Below are positions 8,123-18,072 of a DNA stretch of 64,000 bases, piece after piece. Location of the stretch: assembly GCF_003050835.1 (NCBI RefSeq), contig NZ_QAOJ01000013.1, forward strand, positions 107,050-171,049. The letters are read 5' to 3'. Each line of letters starts with the position of its first letter. The stretch's first letter is position 1. The translations under genes were made by a program, and so were the position numbers. This stretch comes from Pseudomonas sp. GV071. Its GTDB lineage: Bacteria > Pseudomonadota > Gammaproteobacteria > Pseudomonadales > Pseudomonadaceae. The notes under the pieces are model-generated. The model was given only the letters and a program-made list of their open reading frames with translations. It did not search any database and had not been told where the DNA came from.

Positions 8123-8578
8123 GTGTTTCGTGGAGCTAACGCAATCAGTCTCGACGCCAAAGGGCGCCTCGCGATGCCAAGTCGGTATCGGGACGAGATC
8201 GTGTCGCGTTCGGCTGGCCAACTTATCGTCACGATTGATGCCATTGACCCCTGCCTCTGTGTCTACCCGCTGCCTGAGTGGGAAATCATTGAAAGCAAGC
8301 TCCGCGAGCTGCCGTCCCTGCGTGAGGAAACCCGTCGCCTGCAGCGTTTGCTGATCGGTAACGCGGTGGATATCGAGCTGGATAGCGCAGGTCGCTTCCT
8401 GGTGCCGCCGCGCTTGCGCGAGTACGCCAAGCTCGACAAGCACGCGATGCTGGTCGGGCAACTGAACAAATTTCAACTGTGGGACGAAAACGCTTGGAAC
8501 GCGCTTGCTGATGCGGACCTTGCAGCCATTAAACAGCCGGGCGGTCTGCCGGACGAACTGCGTGATCTGATCCTGTGA
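8123..8578 (+). CDS. mraZ: Transcriptional regulator MraZ
   Basis: DNA-binding AbrB-like double-domain protein that forms a ring and represses the dcw cluster. 151 residues from a GTG start. Two SpoVT-AbrB halves: the first contains SLDAKGRLAMPSRYR (about 9-23), the second DSAGRFLVPPRLREYA (about 88-103). It is the first gene of the cluster, and its stop overlaps the rsmH start (GTGA). Confidence 0.97.
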   Translation: MFRGANAISLDAKGRLAMPSRYRDEIVSRSAGQLIVTIDAIDPCLCVYPLPEWEIIESKLRELPSLREETRRLQRLLIGNAVDIELDSAGRFLVPPRLREYAKLDKHAMLVGQLNKFQLWDENAWNALADADLAAIKQPGGLPDELRDLIL

Positions 8579-9528
8579 CAACTACCAATAGCAGTGGCTT
8601 TCGCCATATCACCGTATTGCTCGACGAAGCCGTAGAGGCTCTCGCCGTGCGTCCGGATGGCTGCTATCTGGATGGCACGTTCGGCCGTGGCGGGCATAGC
8701 CGGCTGATTCTTCAACAGTTGGGCCCAGACGGGCGGCTCCTCGGTTTCGACAAAGACCCTCTGGCGATTGCGACCGGAGAAGCGCTGGCGGCCGAAGACG
8801 GCCGCTTTGTCGTTGTGCAGCGCAGTTTTGCCGAGCTCGGCGAAGCGGTGGCCGAGCGCGGCGACAGCGGGAAGGTGTCCGGCATTCTGCTGGACCTCGG
8901 CGTTTCGTCGCCGCAGCTGGACGACGCCGCACGCGGCTTTAGCTTTATGAATGACGGCCCGCTGGATATGCGCATGGACCCAAGCCGTGGCGTCAGCGCC
9001 GCGCAGTTCATCGCCACCGCGCCAGAAGAAGAGATTGCCCGCGTCTTTAAAGAATACGGCGAAGAGCGTTTCGCCAAGCGTATGGCCCGTGCCGTCGTAC
9101 AGCGCCGCGAAATCACTCCGTTCGAACGCACCGCCGACCTGGCTGAAGTATTAAAAGTCGCCAACCCTGCCTGGGAAAAGGGCAAGAACCCGGCTACTCG
9201 CGCGTTTCAGGGTTTGCGCATTCACGTGAACAACGAGCTGGCCGACCTCGAGCGTGGCCTGCAAGCCGCCATGGACGCTCTCGAAATCGGTGGCCGCCTG
9301 GTGGTGATCAGCTTCCATTCCCTGGAAGACCGCATCGTCAAACTGTTTATGCGTCGCCTGGAAAAGGGCGAGGCGGACAAACTGCCGCGCAACCTGCCCG
9401 TGCGGGTCGAGCGCTTTGAACCGCTGATCAAGACCATCGGCAAGGCGCAGTTTCCCTCAGATGCTGAGCAATCGGCCAACCCGCGCTCGCGCAGTGCTGT
9501 TATGCGTGTGGCGGAGAAATTGCGTTGA
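8575..9528 (+). CDS. rsmH: 16S rRNA (cytosine1402-N4)-methyltransferase RsmH
   Basis: N4-methylates C1402, the same base whose ribose RsmI modifies; rsmI lies about 1.2 kb upstream here. 317 residues from a GTG start overlapping the mraZ stop. The SAM-binding motif DGTFGRGGHS is near residue 33, LLDLGVSSPQLD near 104, and the C-terminal part ends in NPRSRSAVMRVAEKL, typical of the family. Confidence 0.97.
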   Translation: MTTTNSSGFRHITVLLDEAVEALAVRPDGCYLDGTFGRGGHSRLILQQLGPDGRLLGFDKDPLAIATGEALAAEDGRFVVVQRSFAELGEAVAERGDSGKVSGILLDLGVSSPQLDDAARGFSFMNDGPLDMRMDPSRGVSAAQFIATAPEEEIARVFKEYGEERFAKRMARAVVQRREITPFERTADLAEVLKVANPAWEKGKNPATRAFQGLRIHVNNELADLERGLQAAMDALEIGGRLVVISFHSLEDRIVKLFMRRLEKGEADKLPRNLPVRVERFEPLIKTIGKAQFPSDAEQSANPRSRSAVMRVAEKLR

Positions 9529-9818
9529 GCCGGGCATTCGCCAAGCCGTTGCCGGCCGGCAGCACCTTGCTGCTGATTCTGTTCGTCGCCGTTTTAGTCT
9601 CAGCCATTGCCGTGTCCTACAGCGCGCACTGGAACCGTCAGTTGCTCAATGCCCTCTACGGCGAACTCAGCGTGCGCGACAAAGCGCAGGCCGAGTGGGG
9701 CCGCCTGATTCTTGAGCAAAGCACCTGGACTGCCCACAGCCGCATCGAAACCCTAGCCAGCGAACAGCTGAAAATGCGCATCCCCGAACCTGCCGAAGTG
9801 CGGATGGTGGCGCCATGA
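9525..9818 (+). CDS. ftsL: Cell division protein FtsL
   Basis: Small bitopic divisome protein that works with FtsB and FtsQ to activate FtsWI. 97 residues: a short cytoplasmic N-terminus, one membrane helix at about 12-32 (TLLLILFVAVLVSAIAVSY) and a periplasmic coiled coil. The only start giving the family length is a TTG that overlaps the rsmH stop (TTGA). Its stop overlaps the ftsI ATG (ATGA). Confidence 0.95.
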   Translation: MSRAFAKPLPAGSTLLLILFVAVLVSAIAVSYSAHWNRQLLNALYGELSVRDKAQAEWGRLILEQSTWTAHSRIETLASEQLKMRIPEPAEVRMVAP

Positions 9819-11551
9819 TGAAGCTCGAAGGCGCACTCTATCCATGGCGCTTCCGCGTGGTGCTCGGTCTGCTCGGCGTGATGGTCGCGGCGATCTGCTG
9901 GCGCATCATCGACTTGCAAGTGCTCGACCACGCCTTCCTGCAAGGCCAGGGCGATGCCCGCAGTGTGCGCCATGTGCCGATCCCCGCGCACCGTGGCCTG
10001 ATCACCGACCGTAATGGCGAGCCACTGGCCGTCAGTACTCCGGTCACTACCTTGTGGGCCAACGGTAAAGAGCTGCAAGCCGGCAAAGATCGCTGGCCGG
10101 CGCTGGCCGCTGCGCTCGGGCAGGAACCCAAGGCTTTCGCCGCCAGGTTGGAGGAGAATGCCGGGCGCGAATTTATGTACCTGGTGCGGGGGCTGACCCC
10201 GGAACAGGGCCAATCAGTGCTCGACCTCAAAGTGCCAGGCGTCTACTCCATCGAGGAGTTTCGTCGTTTCTACCCGGCCGGCGAAGTGACCGCGCATGTG
10301 GTCGGCTTCACCGATATCGATGACCACGGCCGTGAGGGCGTGGAATTGGCGTTTGACCAGTGGCTGTCCGGTGTTCCGGGCAAGCGCGAAGTGTTGAAAG
10401 ACCGCCGCGGCCGTCTGATCAAAGACGTGCAAGTGACCCGCAACGCCAAGGCCGGCAAAGCTTTGGCGCTGTCCATCGACCTGCGTCTGCAATACCTGGC
10501 GCACCGCGAACTGCGCAACGTGGTTACCGAGTTCGGCGCCAAGGGAGCCAGCCTGGTGATGCTCGATGTGAAGACCGGCGAAGTGCTGGCGATGGTCAAC
10601 CAGCCCACTTACAACCCCAACAATCGTCGCAACCTGCAACCGGCGATGATGCGCAACCGCGCCATGATCGACGTGTTTGAACCAGGCTCCACGGTGAAAC
10701 CGTTCTCCATGAGTGCCGCGCTGGAAAGCGGGCGCTGGAAACCGACCGACACCGTCGACGTGTACCCCGGCACCCTGCAGATCGGCAAATACACCATCCG
10801 CGACGTTTCCAAGAATGAAGGCGTGCTGGACCTGACCGGCATCCTGATCAAGTCGAGTAACGTCGGTATCAGCAAGATCGCTTTCGATATCGGCGCCGAG
10901 CCGATTTACAACGTCATGCAGCAGGTCGGTCTGGGTCAGGACACTGGCTTGGGTTTCCCCGGCGAGCGCGTCGGCAACCTGCCGAACCACCGTATCTGGC
11001 CGAAAGCCGAGACCGCGACCCTGGCCTACGGCTACGGCTTGTCGGTGACCGCTATTCAGTTGGCCCACGCCTATGCCGTGCTGGCCAACAACGGCCGCAG
11101 CATTCCGATGACCATGACCCGCGCCGATGGCCGCACCCAGGATGGCGTGCAGGTGATTCCGGAAGCCACCGCGAAAACCATCCAAGGCATGTTGCAGCAA
11201 GTCGTTGAAGCGCCTACCGGAGTATTCCGCGCCAAGGTGCCGGCGTACCACGTGGGTGGCAAATCGGGTACTGCCCGTAAAGCCACCGTGGGCACCAAGG
11301 GCTACACCGCCAATGCCTACCGCTCGCTGTTCGCCGGTTTCGCGCCGATCAGCAACCCGCGTATCGCCATGGTCGTGGTCGTAGACGAGCCAAGCACCGG
11401 CGCCTACTTCGGCGGCCTGATTTCGGCACCGGTATTCGGCAAAGTCATGGCCGGCGCCTTGCGCCTGATGAACATTGCCCCCGACAACCTGACCCCGGCT
11501 GACGTTGCGCCTGCCGTGGCGCTCTCTATTCCACGGGAGTTAGCGCGCTAA
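9815..11551 (+). CDS. ftsI: Septal peptidoglycan transpeptidase FtsI (PBP3)
   Basis: Class B penicillin-binding protein that cross-links septal peptidoglycan with the FtsW glycosyltransferase. 578 residues: membrane anchor at about 14-34, dimerisation/pedestal domain, then the transpeptidase domain. Active-site motifs are S292-T-V-K295, S347-S-N349 and K483-S-G-T486. Main target of many anti-pseudomonal beta-lactams. Overlaps ftsL by 4 nt and murE by 1 nt. Confidence 0.98.
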   Translation: MMKLEGALYPWRFRVVLGLLGVMVAAICWRIIDLQVLDHAFLQGQGDARSVRHVPIPAHRGLITDRNGEPLAVSTPVTTLWANGKELQAGKDRWPALAAALGQEPKAFAARLEENAGREFMYLVRGLTPEQGQSVLDLKVPGVYSIEEFRRFYPAGEVTAHVVGFTDIDDHGREGVELAFDQWLSGVPGKREVLKDRRGRLIKDVQVTRNAKAGKALALSIDLRLQYLAHRELRNVVTEFGAKGASLVMLDVKTGEVLAMVNQPTYNPNNRRNLQPAMMRNRAMIDVFEPGSTVKPFSMSAALESGRWKPTDTVDVYPGTLQIGKYTIRDVSKNEGVLDLTGILIKSSNVGISKIAFDIGAEPIYNVMQQVGLGQDTGLGFPGERVGNLPNHRIWPKAETATLAYGYGLSVTAIQLAHAYAVLANNGRSIPMTMTRADGRTQDGVQVIPEATAKTIQGMLQQVVEAPTGVFRAKVPAYHVGGKSGTARKATVGTKGYTANAYRSLFAGFAPISNPRIAMVVVVDEPSTGAYFGGLISAPVFGKVMAGALRLMNIAPDNLTPADVAPAVALSIPRELAR

Positions 11552-13014
11552 TGCCAATGCCACTGAACCAACTGCTGCCACAAGCCGAAAGCTCGGTACT
11601 GATCCGTGAGCTGACCCTGGACAGCCGTAAAGTGCGTCCGGGCGACCTGTTCCTCGCCGTGCCTGGCGGTCAGCAGGACGGCCGTGTGCACATTGCCGAT
11701 GCGATTGCCCGTGGGGCTGCCGCTGTCGCTTACGAAGCCGAAGGCGCGCAGAACATCGACGCGCAAGGCGCTGAGCTGGTGCCGCTGAAAAACCTGGCGG
11801 GCCAACTGTCGGCGATTGCCGGCCGCTTCTATGGAGAGCCGAGCCGTGGCCTGCATCTGGTCGGCGTTACCGGCACCAATGGCAAAACCAGCATCAGCCA
11901 GTTGATCGCTCAGGCCCTCGACCATTTTGGCGAGCGCTGCGGCATCGTCGGCACCCTTGGCACCGGTTTCCACAATGAGCTGGAACAGGGCCGCCATACC
12001 ACGCCTGACCCGATCGGCGTGCAAGCAGTGTTGGCCAATCTCAAACAAGCCGGCGCTCGCGCGGTGGCCATGGAAGTGTCTTCCCACGGTCTGGACCAAG
12101 GCCGCGTTGCTGCTCTGGCCTTCGATGTGGCGGTTTTCACCAACCTGTCGCGCGATCACCTCGACTACCACGGCTCCATGCAGGCCTACGGCGAAGCCAA
12201 GGCCAAGCTGTTCCGCTGGCCGAGTCTGCGTTGCCGGGTGCTGAATCTGGACGATGAGTTCGGCCGCCAGCTGGCCGCCGAACACCATGAGTCGCGCCTG
12301 ATCACTTACAGCCTCGAAGACCGCAACGCCTACCTGTATTGCAGCGAAGCGGTGTTCGACGACCATGGCGTGCGCGCCAAGCTGGTCACCCCGAAAGGCG
12401 AGGGTAGCCTGCGCAGCTCGTTGCTCGGCCGCTTCAACCTGAGCAACCTGCTCGGCGTGGTCGGTGCCTTGCTCGGCCTCGACTACCCGCTGGACGAAAT
12501 TCTCAAAGTGCTGCCGCAGCTGGAAGGCCCGGCTGGCCGTATGCAACGTCTGGGTGGCGGTGCCAAACCGCTGGTGGTGGTCGACTACGCCCACACCCCG
12601 GATGCACTGGAAAAAGTTCTTACTGCCTTGCGCCCACATGCCACCGGCAAACTGCTGTGCCTGTTCGGCTGTGGCGGTGACCGTGATCGTGGTAAGCGTC
12701 CGCTGATGGCCGAGGTGGTTGAACGTCTGGCTGACGGCGTGATGGTCACCGACGACAACCCGCGTACTGAATCGCCGGAGCAGATCTTTGCCGATATCCG
12801 TGTTGGCCTGAAGGCGCCGGAAAAAGCGCAGTTCGTGTTTGGTCGCGGTCAAGCTATCGCGCAATTGATCGCCTCTGCCAATGCGGCGGACGTCATCGTG
12901 CTGGCCGGCAAAGGCCATGAGGACTACCAGGAAATCAATGGCGAACGTCAACCGTTCTCCGACCTGCACCAAGCCACCAACGCCCTGAACGCGTGGGAGG
13001 CGTCCCATGTTTAA
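11551..13014 (+). CDS. murE: UDP-MurNAc-L-Ala-D-Glu:meso-DAP ligase MurE
   Basis: Adds meso-diaminopimelate to the UDP-MurNAc dipeptide. 487 residues with three Mur-ligase domains. The ATP loop VTGTNGKTS lies near 108-116. The DNPRTE motif in the C-terminal domain is the signature selecting meso-DAP rather than lysine. The start codon shares one base with the ftsI stop; the 3' end overlaps murF by 8 nt. Confidence 0.98.
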   Translation: MPMPLNQLLPQAESSVLIRELTLDSRKVRPGDLFLAVPGGQQDGRVHIADAIARGAAAVAYEAEGAQNIDAQGAELVPLKNLAGQLSAIAGRFYGEPSRGLHLVGVTGTNGKTSISQLIAQALDHFGERCGIVGTLGTGFHNELEQGRHTTPDPIGVQAVLANLKQAGARAVAMEVSSHGLDQGRVAALAFDVAVFTNLSRDHLDYHGSMQAYGEAKAKLFRWPSLRCRVLNLDDEFGRQLAAEHHESRLITYSLEDRNAYLYCSEAVFDDHGVRAKLVTPKGEGSLRSSLLGRFNLSNLLGVVGALLGLDYPLDEILKVLPQLEGPAGRMQRLGGGAKPLVVVDYAHTPDALEKVLTALRPHATGKLLCLFGCGGDRDRGKRPLMAEVVERLADGVMVTDDNPRTESPEQIFADIRVGLKAPEKAQFVFGRGQAIAQLIASANAADVIVLAGKGHEDYQEINGERQPFSDLHQATNALNAWEASHV

Positions 13015-14374
13015 AGCCTTGCGCCTGAGCGAAGTGGTCAACGCCCTCAACGGCTGCCTGGTCGGTGCCGATGCCACCTTCAGCGCCGTGAGCACTGACA
13101 GCCGCGCGATCCAGCCCGGTCAACTGTTCATCGCACTGACCGGTCCACGCTTCGACGGCCACAGCTACCTGCAGGAAGTCACGCAGAAAGGCGCGGTTGC
13201 CGCCTTGGTTGAGCGTGAAACCGTGGGTGTGAGTATTCCGCAGCTGGTGGTGGCCGATACTCGCCAAGCGCTCGGCCAACTGGCGGCGCTGAATCGTCGG
13301 GCCTACACCGGCCCGCTGGCCGCCATTACCGGCTCCAGCGGCAAGACCACGGTCAAGGAAATGCTCGCCAGCATCCTGCGTGCCGCCAGCACCGGTCCGG
13401 TACTGGCCACCCGTGGCAACCTGAACAATGACCTTGGTGTGCCGCTGACTCTGCTTGAGTTGGGCGCGGACCACCAAGGCGCCGTGATCGAGCTGGGCGC
13501 CAACCGCGTTGGCGAGATCGCCTACACCGTCAGCCTGGCCAAACCCCAGGTGGCGATACTGAACAATGCCGGCACCGCCCATATTGGCGAGTTCGGCGGC
13601 GCGGACAAAATCGTCGAGGCCAAAGGCGAAATTATCGACGGTCTGAGTGCCAACGGCACCGCCGTACTCAACCTGGATGACAAGGCCTTTGGCATCTGGA
13701 AGACCCGCGCTGGCAATCGCAAGGTGCTGAACTTTGCCCTGAGCAACAGCGACGCCGATTTCTATGCCACCGACCTCGGCCGCGATGCCCGTGGCTGCCC
13801 ATCGTTCACCCTGAATAGCGAGCAGGGGTCGGCCCGTGTGCAACTGAACCTGCTGGGTAATCACAACGTCGCCAATGCTTTGGCGTCAGCGGCGGCGGCC
13901 TCGGCCCTGGGTGTGCCGTTGGTCAGTATCAAAGCCGGCCTGGAAAACGTACAACCGGTCAAAGGCCGCGCCGTAGCGCAGTTGGCGACCAATGGCGCGC
14001 GGGTCATCGACGATACCTACAACGCCAACCCGACTTCGATGTGCGCCGCCATTGATATACTCGCCGCCTTCGAAGGCCGGACCGTTCTGGTCCTCGGTGA
14101 CATAGGCGAGCTGGGCGAGTGGGCCGAACAAGGCCACCGCGATGTCGGCGCCTACGCCGCCGGAAAAGTCGATGCTCTTTACGCCGTCGGCCCGAACATG
14201 GCACACGCAGTCGCCGCGTTCGGCGCCCAGGGCCAGCACTTTGCCGATCAGGCCAGCCTGATCGCGGCCGTCAGTGCCGAGCCCGGCACCACCACCATTC
14301 TAATTAAAGGCTCGCGCAGCGCGGCGATGGAAAACGTCGTCGCGGCTTTGTGCGGCACCCAGGGGAGTCATTAA
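13007..14374 (+). CDS. murF: UDP-MurNAc-tripeptide:D-Ala-D-Ala ligase MurF
   Basis: Completes the cytoplasmic pentapeptide precursor by adding D-Ala-D-Ala. 455 residues. The ATP loop AITGSSGKTTVKEML is near residue 104, and the C-terminal domain carries DDTYNANPTSM. Overlaps murE by 8 nt; mraY starts at the next base after its stop. Confidence 0.98.
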   Translation: MFKALRLSEVVNALNGCLVGADATFSAVSTDSRAIQPGQLFIALTGPRFDGHSYLQEVTQKGAVAALVERETVGVSIPQLVVADTRQALGQLAALNRRAYTGPLAAITGSSGKTTVKEMLASILRAASTGPVLATRGNLNNDLGVPLTLLELGADHQGAVIELGANRVGEIAYTVSLAKPQVAILNNAGTAHIGEFGGADKIVEAKGEIIDGLSANGTAVLNLDDKAFGIWKTRAGNRKVLNFALSNSDADFYATDLGRDARGCPSFTLNSEQGSARVQLNLLGNHNVANALASAAAASALGVPLVSIKAGLENVQPVKGRAVAQLATNGARVIDDTYNANPTSMCAAIDILAAFEGRTVLVLGDIGELGEWAEQGHRDVGAYAAGKVDALYAVGPNMAHAVAAFGAQGQHFADQASLIAAVSAEPGTTTILIKGSRSAAMENVVAALCGTQGSH

Positions 14375-15457
14375 ATGCTGCTGCTGTTGGCCGAGTATCT
14401 GCAACAGTTCTACAAGGGCTTCGCGGTCTTTCAATACCTGACCCTGCGTGGGATTCTCGGTGTGTTGACCGCCTTGTCGCTGTCGCTGTGGCTGGGCCCC
14501 TGGATGATTCGTACCCTGCAGATCCGCCAGATCGGCCAGTCCGTGCGCAACGATGGTCCGCAATCGCACCTGAGCAAATCCGGCACGCCGACCATGGGTG
14601 GCGCGCTGATTCTGTCCGCCATCGCCATCAGCACCTTGCTCTGGGCCGATCTCGCCAACCGCTACGTGTGGGTGGTGTTGCTGGTCACCCTGCTGTTTGG
14701 CGGCATCGGCTGGGTCGATGACTACCGCAAGGTGATCGAAAAGAATTCGAAAGGCTTGCCGAGCCGCTGGAAGTATTTCTGGCAGTCGGTGTTTGGTCTG
14801 GGCGCTGCCGTCTTCCTGTTCGTGACGGCGCCAAGCGCGGTTGAAACCACCCTGATCATCCCCGTGTTTAAAGACGCCAGCATCGCCCTGGGCGTCGGCT
14901 TCGTGGTGCTGACCTACTTCGTCATCGTCGGCTCGAGCAACGCGGTGAACCTGACTGACGGCCTCGACGGCCTGGCGATCATGCCGACGGTGATGGTCGG
15001 CGGCGCGCTGGGCATCTTTTGCTACCTGTCGGGCAACATCAAATTCGCTGACTACCTGTTGATTCCCTACGTGCCAGGCGCCGGTGAGCTGATCGTGTTC
15101 TGTTCGGCGCTGGTCGGCGCGGGCCTGGGGTTCCTCTGGTTTAACACCTACCCGGCACAAGTATTCATGGGTGACGTCGGCGCGCTGGCGCTGGGCGCTG
15201 CACTGGGCACCATCGCGGTGATCGTCCGCCAGGAAATCGTGCTGTTCATCATGGGCGGTGTGTTCGTGATGGAAACCCTGTCCGTGGTGATCCAGGTAGC
15301 TTCGTTCAAGCTCACTGGCAAGCGCGTGTTCCGCATGGCGCCGATCCATCACCACTTTGAACTGAAAGGCTGGCCCGAGCCGCGCGTGATCGTGCGCTTC
15401 TGGATCATCACCGTGATTCTGGTGTTGATCGGCCTCGCCACTCTGAAACTGCGTTAA
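14375..15457 (+). CDS. mraY: Phospho-MurNAc-pentapeptide translocase MraY
   Basis: Integral inner-membrane enzyme that transfers phospho-MurNAc-pentapeptide to undecaprenyl phosphate, giving lipid I. 360 residues with about ten membrane helices. Signature segments include GTPTMGG near residue 69, the acidic DD of GWVDDYRK near 116, NLTDGLDGLA and the cytoplasmic APIHHHFE near 322. Confidence 0.98.
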   Translation: MLLLLAEYLQQFYKGFAVFQYLTLRGILGVLTALSLSLWLGPWMIRTLQIRQIGQSVRNDGPQSHLSKSGTPTMGGALILSAIAISTLLWADLANRYVWVVLLVTLLFGGIGWVDDYRKVIEKNSKGLPSRWKYFWQSVFGLGAAVFLFVTAPSAVETTLIIPVFKDASIALGVGFVVLTYFVIVGSSNAVNLTDGLDGLAIMPTVMVGGALGIFCYLSGNIKFADYLLIPYVPGAGELIVFCSALVGAGLGFLWFNTYPAQVFMGDVGALALGAALGTIAVIVRQEIVLFIMGGVFVMETLSVVIQVASFKLTGKRVFRMAPIHHHFELKGWPEPRVIVRFWIITVILVLIGLATLKLR

Positions 15458-15472
15458 GGACCAAGGAACCCA

Positions 15473-16822
15473 ATGAGCCTGATCGCTTCTGACCACTTCC
15501 GCATCGTTGTCGGCCTCGGCAAGAGCGGCATGTCCCTGGTGCGCTTCCTCGCGCGCCAGGGCATCCGTTTTGCTGTGGCCGACACGCGCGAGAACCCGCC
15601 GGAGCTGGCCGCCATTCGCGCCCAGTACCCGCAGGTGGAAGTGCGTTGTGGCGAACTGGACGTGGAGTTCCTCTGCCGCGCCGACGAGCTCTACGTGAGT
15701 CCTGGCCTGGCCCTGGCCACTCCCGCGCTGCAGGCCGCTGCCGCGCGTGGGGTGAAGCTGCTCGGCGACATCGAATTGTTTGCCCGCCACGCCAAGGCGC
15801 CGATCGTGGCCATCACCGGTTCCAACGCGAAAAGCACCGTCACCACCCTGGTGGGCGAGATGGCGGAGGCGGCCGGCAAACGTGTGGCCGTTGGCGGCAA
15901 TCTCGGTACCCCGGCGCTGGATCTGCTCAACGACGACGTTGAGCTGTACGTGATCGAACTGTCGAGTTTCCAACTGGAAACCACCGACCAGTTGAACGCC
16001 GAAGTGGCTACCGTGCTGAACATCAGCGAAGACCACATGGACCGCTACAGCGGCCTGCCGGCGTATCACCTGGCCAAGCACCGGGTCTTCCGTGGCGCGC
16101 GGCAGGTGGTGGTGAATCGTCAGGACGGCCTGTCGCGTCCGCTGATTGGCGACAGCACGCCGTGCTGGACCTTCGGCCTGAACAAGCCCGACTTCAAAGG
16201 CTTCGGCCTGCTGGAAGAGCAGGGCGAAAAATACCTGGCCTTCCAGTTCGACACGCTGATGCCGGCCCGTGAACTGAAAGTGCGCGGCGCCCATAACCAG
16301 GCCAATGCCCTGGCTGCCTTGGCCCTCGGCCATGCGGTGGGCCTGCCGTTTGAACCGATGCTGCAAGCGCTGCGCAACTTCACCGGCCTGGCGCACCGTT
16401 GCCAGTGGCTGCGTGAGCGTAACGGCGTGAGCTATTACGACGACTCCAAAGCCACCAACGTCGGCGCTGCTCTGGCCGCCATCGAAGGCCTGGGTGCGGA
16501 TATCGAAGGCAAGCTGCTGCTGGTGGCGGGCGGCGACGGCAAGGGAGCCGACTTCTCGGCCCTGCGCGCGCCGGTTGCCGCTCACTGCCGCGCGGTGATT
16601 CTGCTCGGCCGCGATGCGCCGCTGCTGGCCGAGGTATTGGCCGACACCGGCGTGCCGCTGATTCGCGTGCAGACGTTGGACGAGTCGGTGATCAAGGCCG
16701 CCGAACTGGCACAAAGCGGCGATGCCGTGTTGCTGTCGCCGGCCTGCGCCAGCCTGGACATGTTCAAGAATTTCGAAGAGCGCGGGCGTCTGTTCGCCCA
16801 CGCGGTAGGGGGGCTGAACTGA
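15473..16822 (+). CDS. murD: UDP-MurNAc-L-Ala:D-Glu ligase MurD
   Basis: Adds D-glutamate to UDP-MurNAc-L-Ala. 449 residues, Mur-ligase fold. Rossmann-like N-terminus VVGLGKSGMS near residue 12, ATP loop ITGSNAKSTVT near residue 116 and SSFQLETTDQL in the central domain. Its stop shares a base with the ftsW start. The 15-nt gap from mraY contains AAGGA. Confidence 0.98.
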   Translation: MSLIASDHFRIVVGLGKSGMSLVRFLARQGIRFAVADTRENPPELAAIRAQYPQVEVRCGELDVEFLCRADELYVSPGLALATPALQAAAARGVKLLGDIELFARHAKAPIVAITGSNAKSTVTTLVGEMAEAAGKRVAVGGNLGTPALDLLNDDVELYVIELSSFQLETTDQLNAEVATVLNISEDHMDRYSGLPAYHLAKHRVFRGARQVVVNRQDGLSRPLIGDSTPCWTFGLNKPDFKGFGLLEEQGEKYLAFQFDTLMPARELKVRGAHNQANALAALALGHAVGLPFEPMLQALRNFTGLAHRCQWLRERNGVSYYDDSKATNVGAALAAIEGLGADIEGKLLLVAGGDGKGADFSALRAPVAAHCRAVILLGRDAPLLAEVLADTGVPLIRVQTLDESVIKAAELAQSGDAVLLSPACASLDMFKNFEERGRLFAHAVGGLN

Positions 16823-18072
16823 TGCTCGCCCGTCTGCTCAGCGTTCTGCGCCCGTACCCGTCGCCCCTGTTCAGTCGGCGTGGCATCGACCTCGACTTCC
16901 CGATGCTGGCGGGGTGCCTGGCGCTGCTCGGCCTGGGCCTGGTGATGATCACCTCGGCGTCCTCGGAAGTGGCCGCGGTGCAGACCGGCAACCCGTTCTA
17001 CCACATGATCCGCCACCTTATTTATATGGCCATCGGCCTGTGCGCCACCGGCCTGATGCTGGTGATTCCACTGTCCACCTGGCAGCGCATGGGCGGCACC
17101 TTGCTGGTGGCGGCCTTCGGTTTGCTGGTGCTGGTATTGGTGCCGGGCATTGGCCGCGAAGTGAACGGTTCGATGCGCTGGATCGGCTTCGGCGCCTTCA
17201 ACGTACAGCCTTCGGAAATCGCCAAGGTGTTCGCCGTGATTTACCTGGCCGGCTACCTGGTACGCCGTCAGGAAGAAGTGCGCGAAAGCTGGATGGGCTT
17301 TTTCAAACCCTTCATCGTCCTGCTGCCCATGGCCGGTCTGCTGCTGATGGAGCCGGACTTCGGTGCCACCGTGGTGCTGATGGGCGCCGCCGCCGCCATG
17401 CTGTTCCTCGGTGGCGTGGGCCTGTTCCGCTTCTCGCTGATGGTCGCCCTGGCGGTTGCTGCGGTGTTCGTGCTGGTGCAAGCGCAGCCCTACCGGATGG
17501 CGCGTCTGGTGACCTTCACTGACCCGTGGGCCGACCAGTTCGGTTCCGGCTACCAGCTCACTCAGGCATTGATCGCTTTCGGTCGCGGGCAGTGGTTGGG
17601 CGTGGGCCTGGGCAACAGCATCCAGAAGCAGTTCTACCTGCCGGAAGCGCACACCGACTTCGTTTACTCGGTATTGGCCGAAGAGTTGGGCTTGTTCGGT
17701 TCGCTGGCCACCGTGGCGCTGTTCGTGTTCGTCAGCGTGCGCGCGCTGTACATCGGCCTGTGGGCCGAGAAAGCCAAGCAATTCTTTGCCGCCTATGTCG
17801 CCTATGGCCTGGCGTTCCTGTGGATTGGTCAATTCCTGATCAATATCGGCGTGAACGTCGGCCTGCTGCCGACCAAAGGGCTGACCTTGCCGTTCCTCAG
17901 TTACGGCGGCAGCTCGCTGGTGATCTGCTGCGCCTGCCTGGGCTTGCTCCTGCGTATCGAGTGGGAGCGCCGCACGATCCTGGGCAGCGAGGATGTCGAT
18001 TTCGTCGAAAGCGATTTCGCCGAAGACCTGCCAAGCAGCAAAGCGTCCAAGGAGGTGGTCCATGGCCGCTAA
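16822..18072 (+). CDS. ftsW: Septal peptidoglycan polymerase FtsW
   Basis: SEDS-family glycosyltransferase that polymerises lipid II with FtsI at the septum. 416 residues with about ten membrane helices. Conserved SEDS segments include QPSEIAKVF (about 132-140), YLPEAHTDFVYSVLAEELG and the terminal KGLTLPFLSYGGSSL. The C-terminal tail is charged and cytoplasmic. Overlaps murG by 11 nt. Confidence 0.98.
   Translation: MLARLLSVLRPYPSPLFSRRGIDLDFPMLAGCLALLGLGLVMITSASSEVAAVQTGNPFYHMIRHLIYMAIGLCATGLMLVIPLSTWQRMGGTLLVAAFGLLVLVLVPGIGREVNGSMRWIGFGAFNVQPSEIAKVFAVIYLAGYLVRRQEEVRESWMGFFKPFIVLLPMAGLLLMEPDFGATVVLMGAAAAMLFLGGVGLFRFSLMVALAVAAVFVLVQAQPYRMARLVTFTDPWADQFGSGYQLTQALIAFGRGQWLGVGLGNSIQKQFYLPEAHTDFVYSVLAEELGLFGSLATVALFVFVSVRALYIGLWAEKAKQFFAAYVAYGLAFLWIGQFLINIGVNVGLLPTKGLTLPFLSYGGSSLVICCACLGLLLRIEWERRTILGSEDVDFVESDFAEDLPSSKASKEVVHGR

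Noticed and set aside
14300..16801. 833-codon minus-strand frame opposite mraY and murD
   Set aside because: His/Gln-rich low-complexity translation across two well-supported genes; shadow of high GC at third positions.
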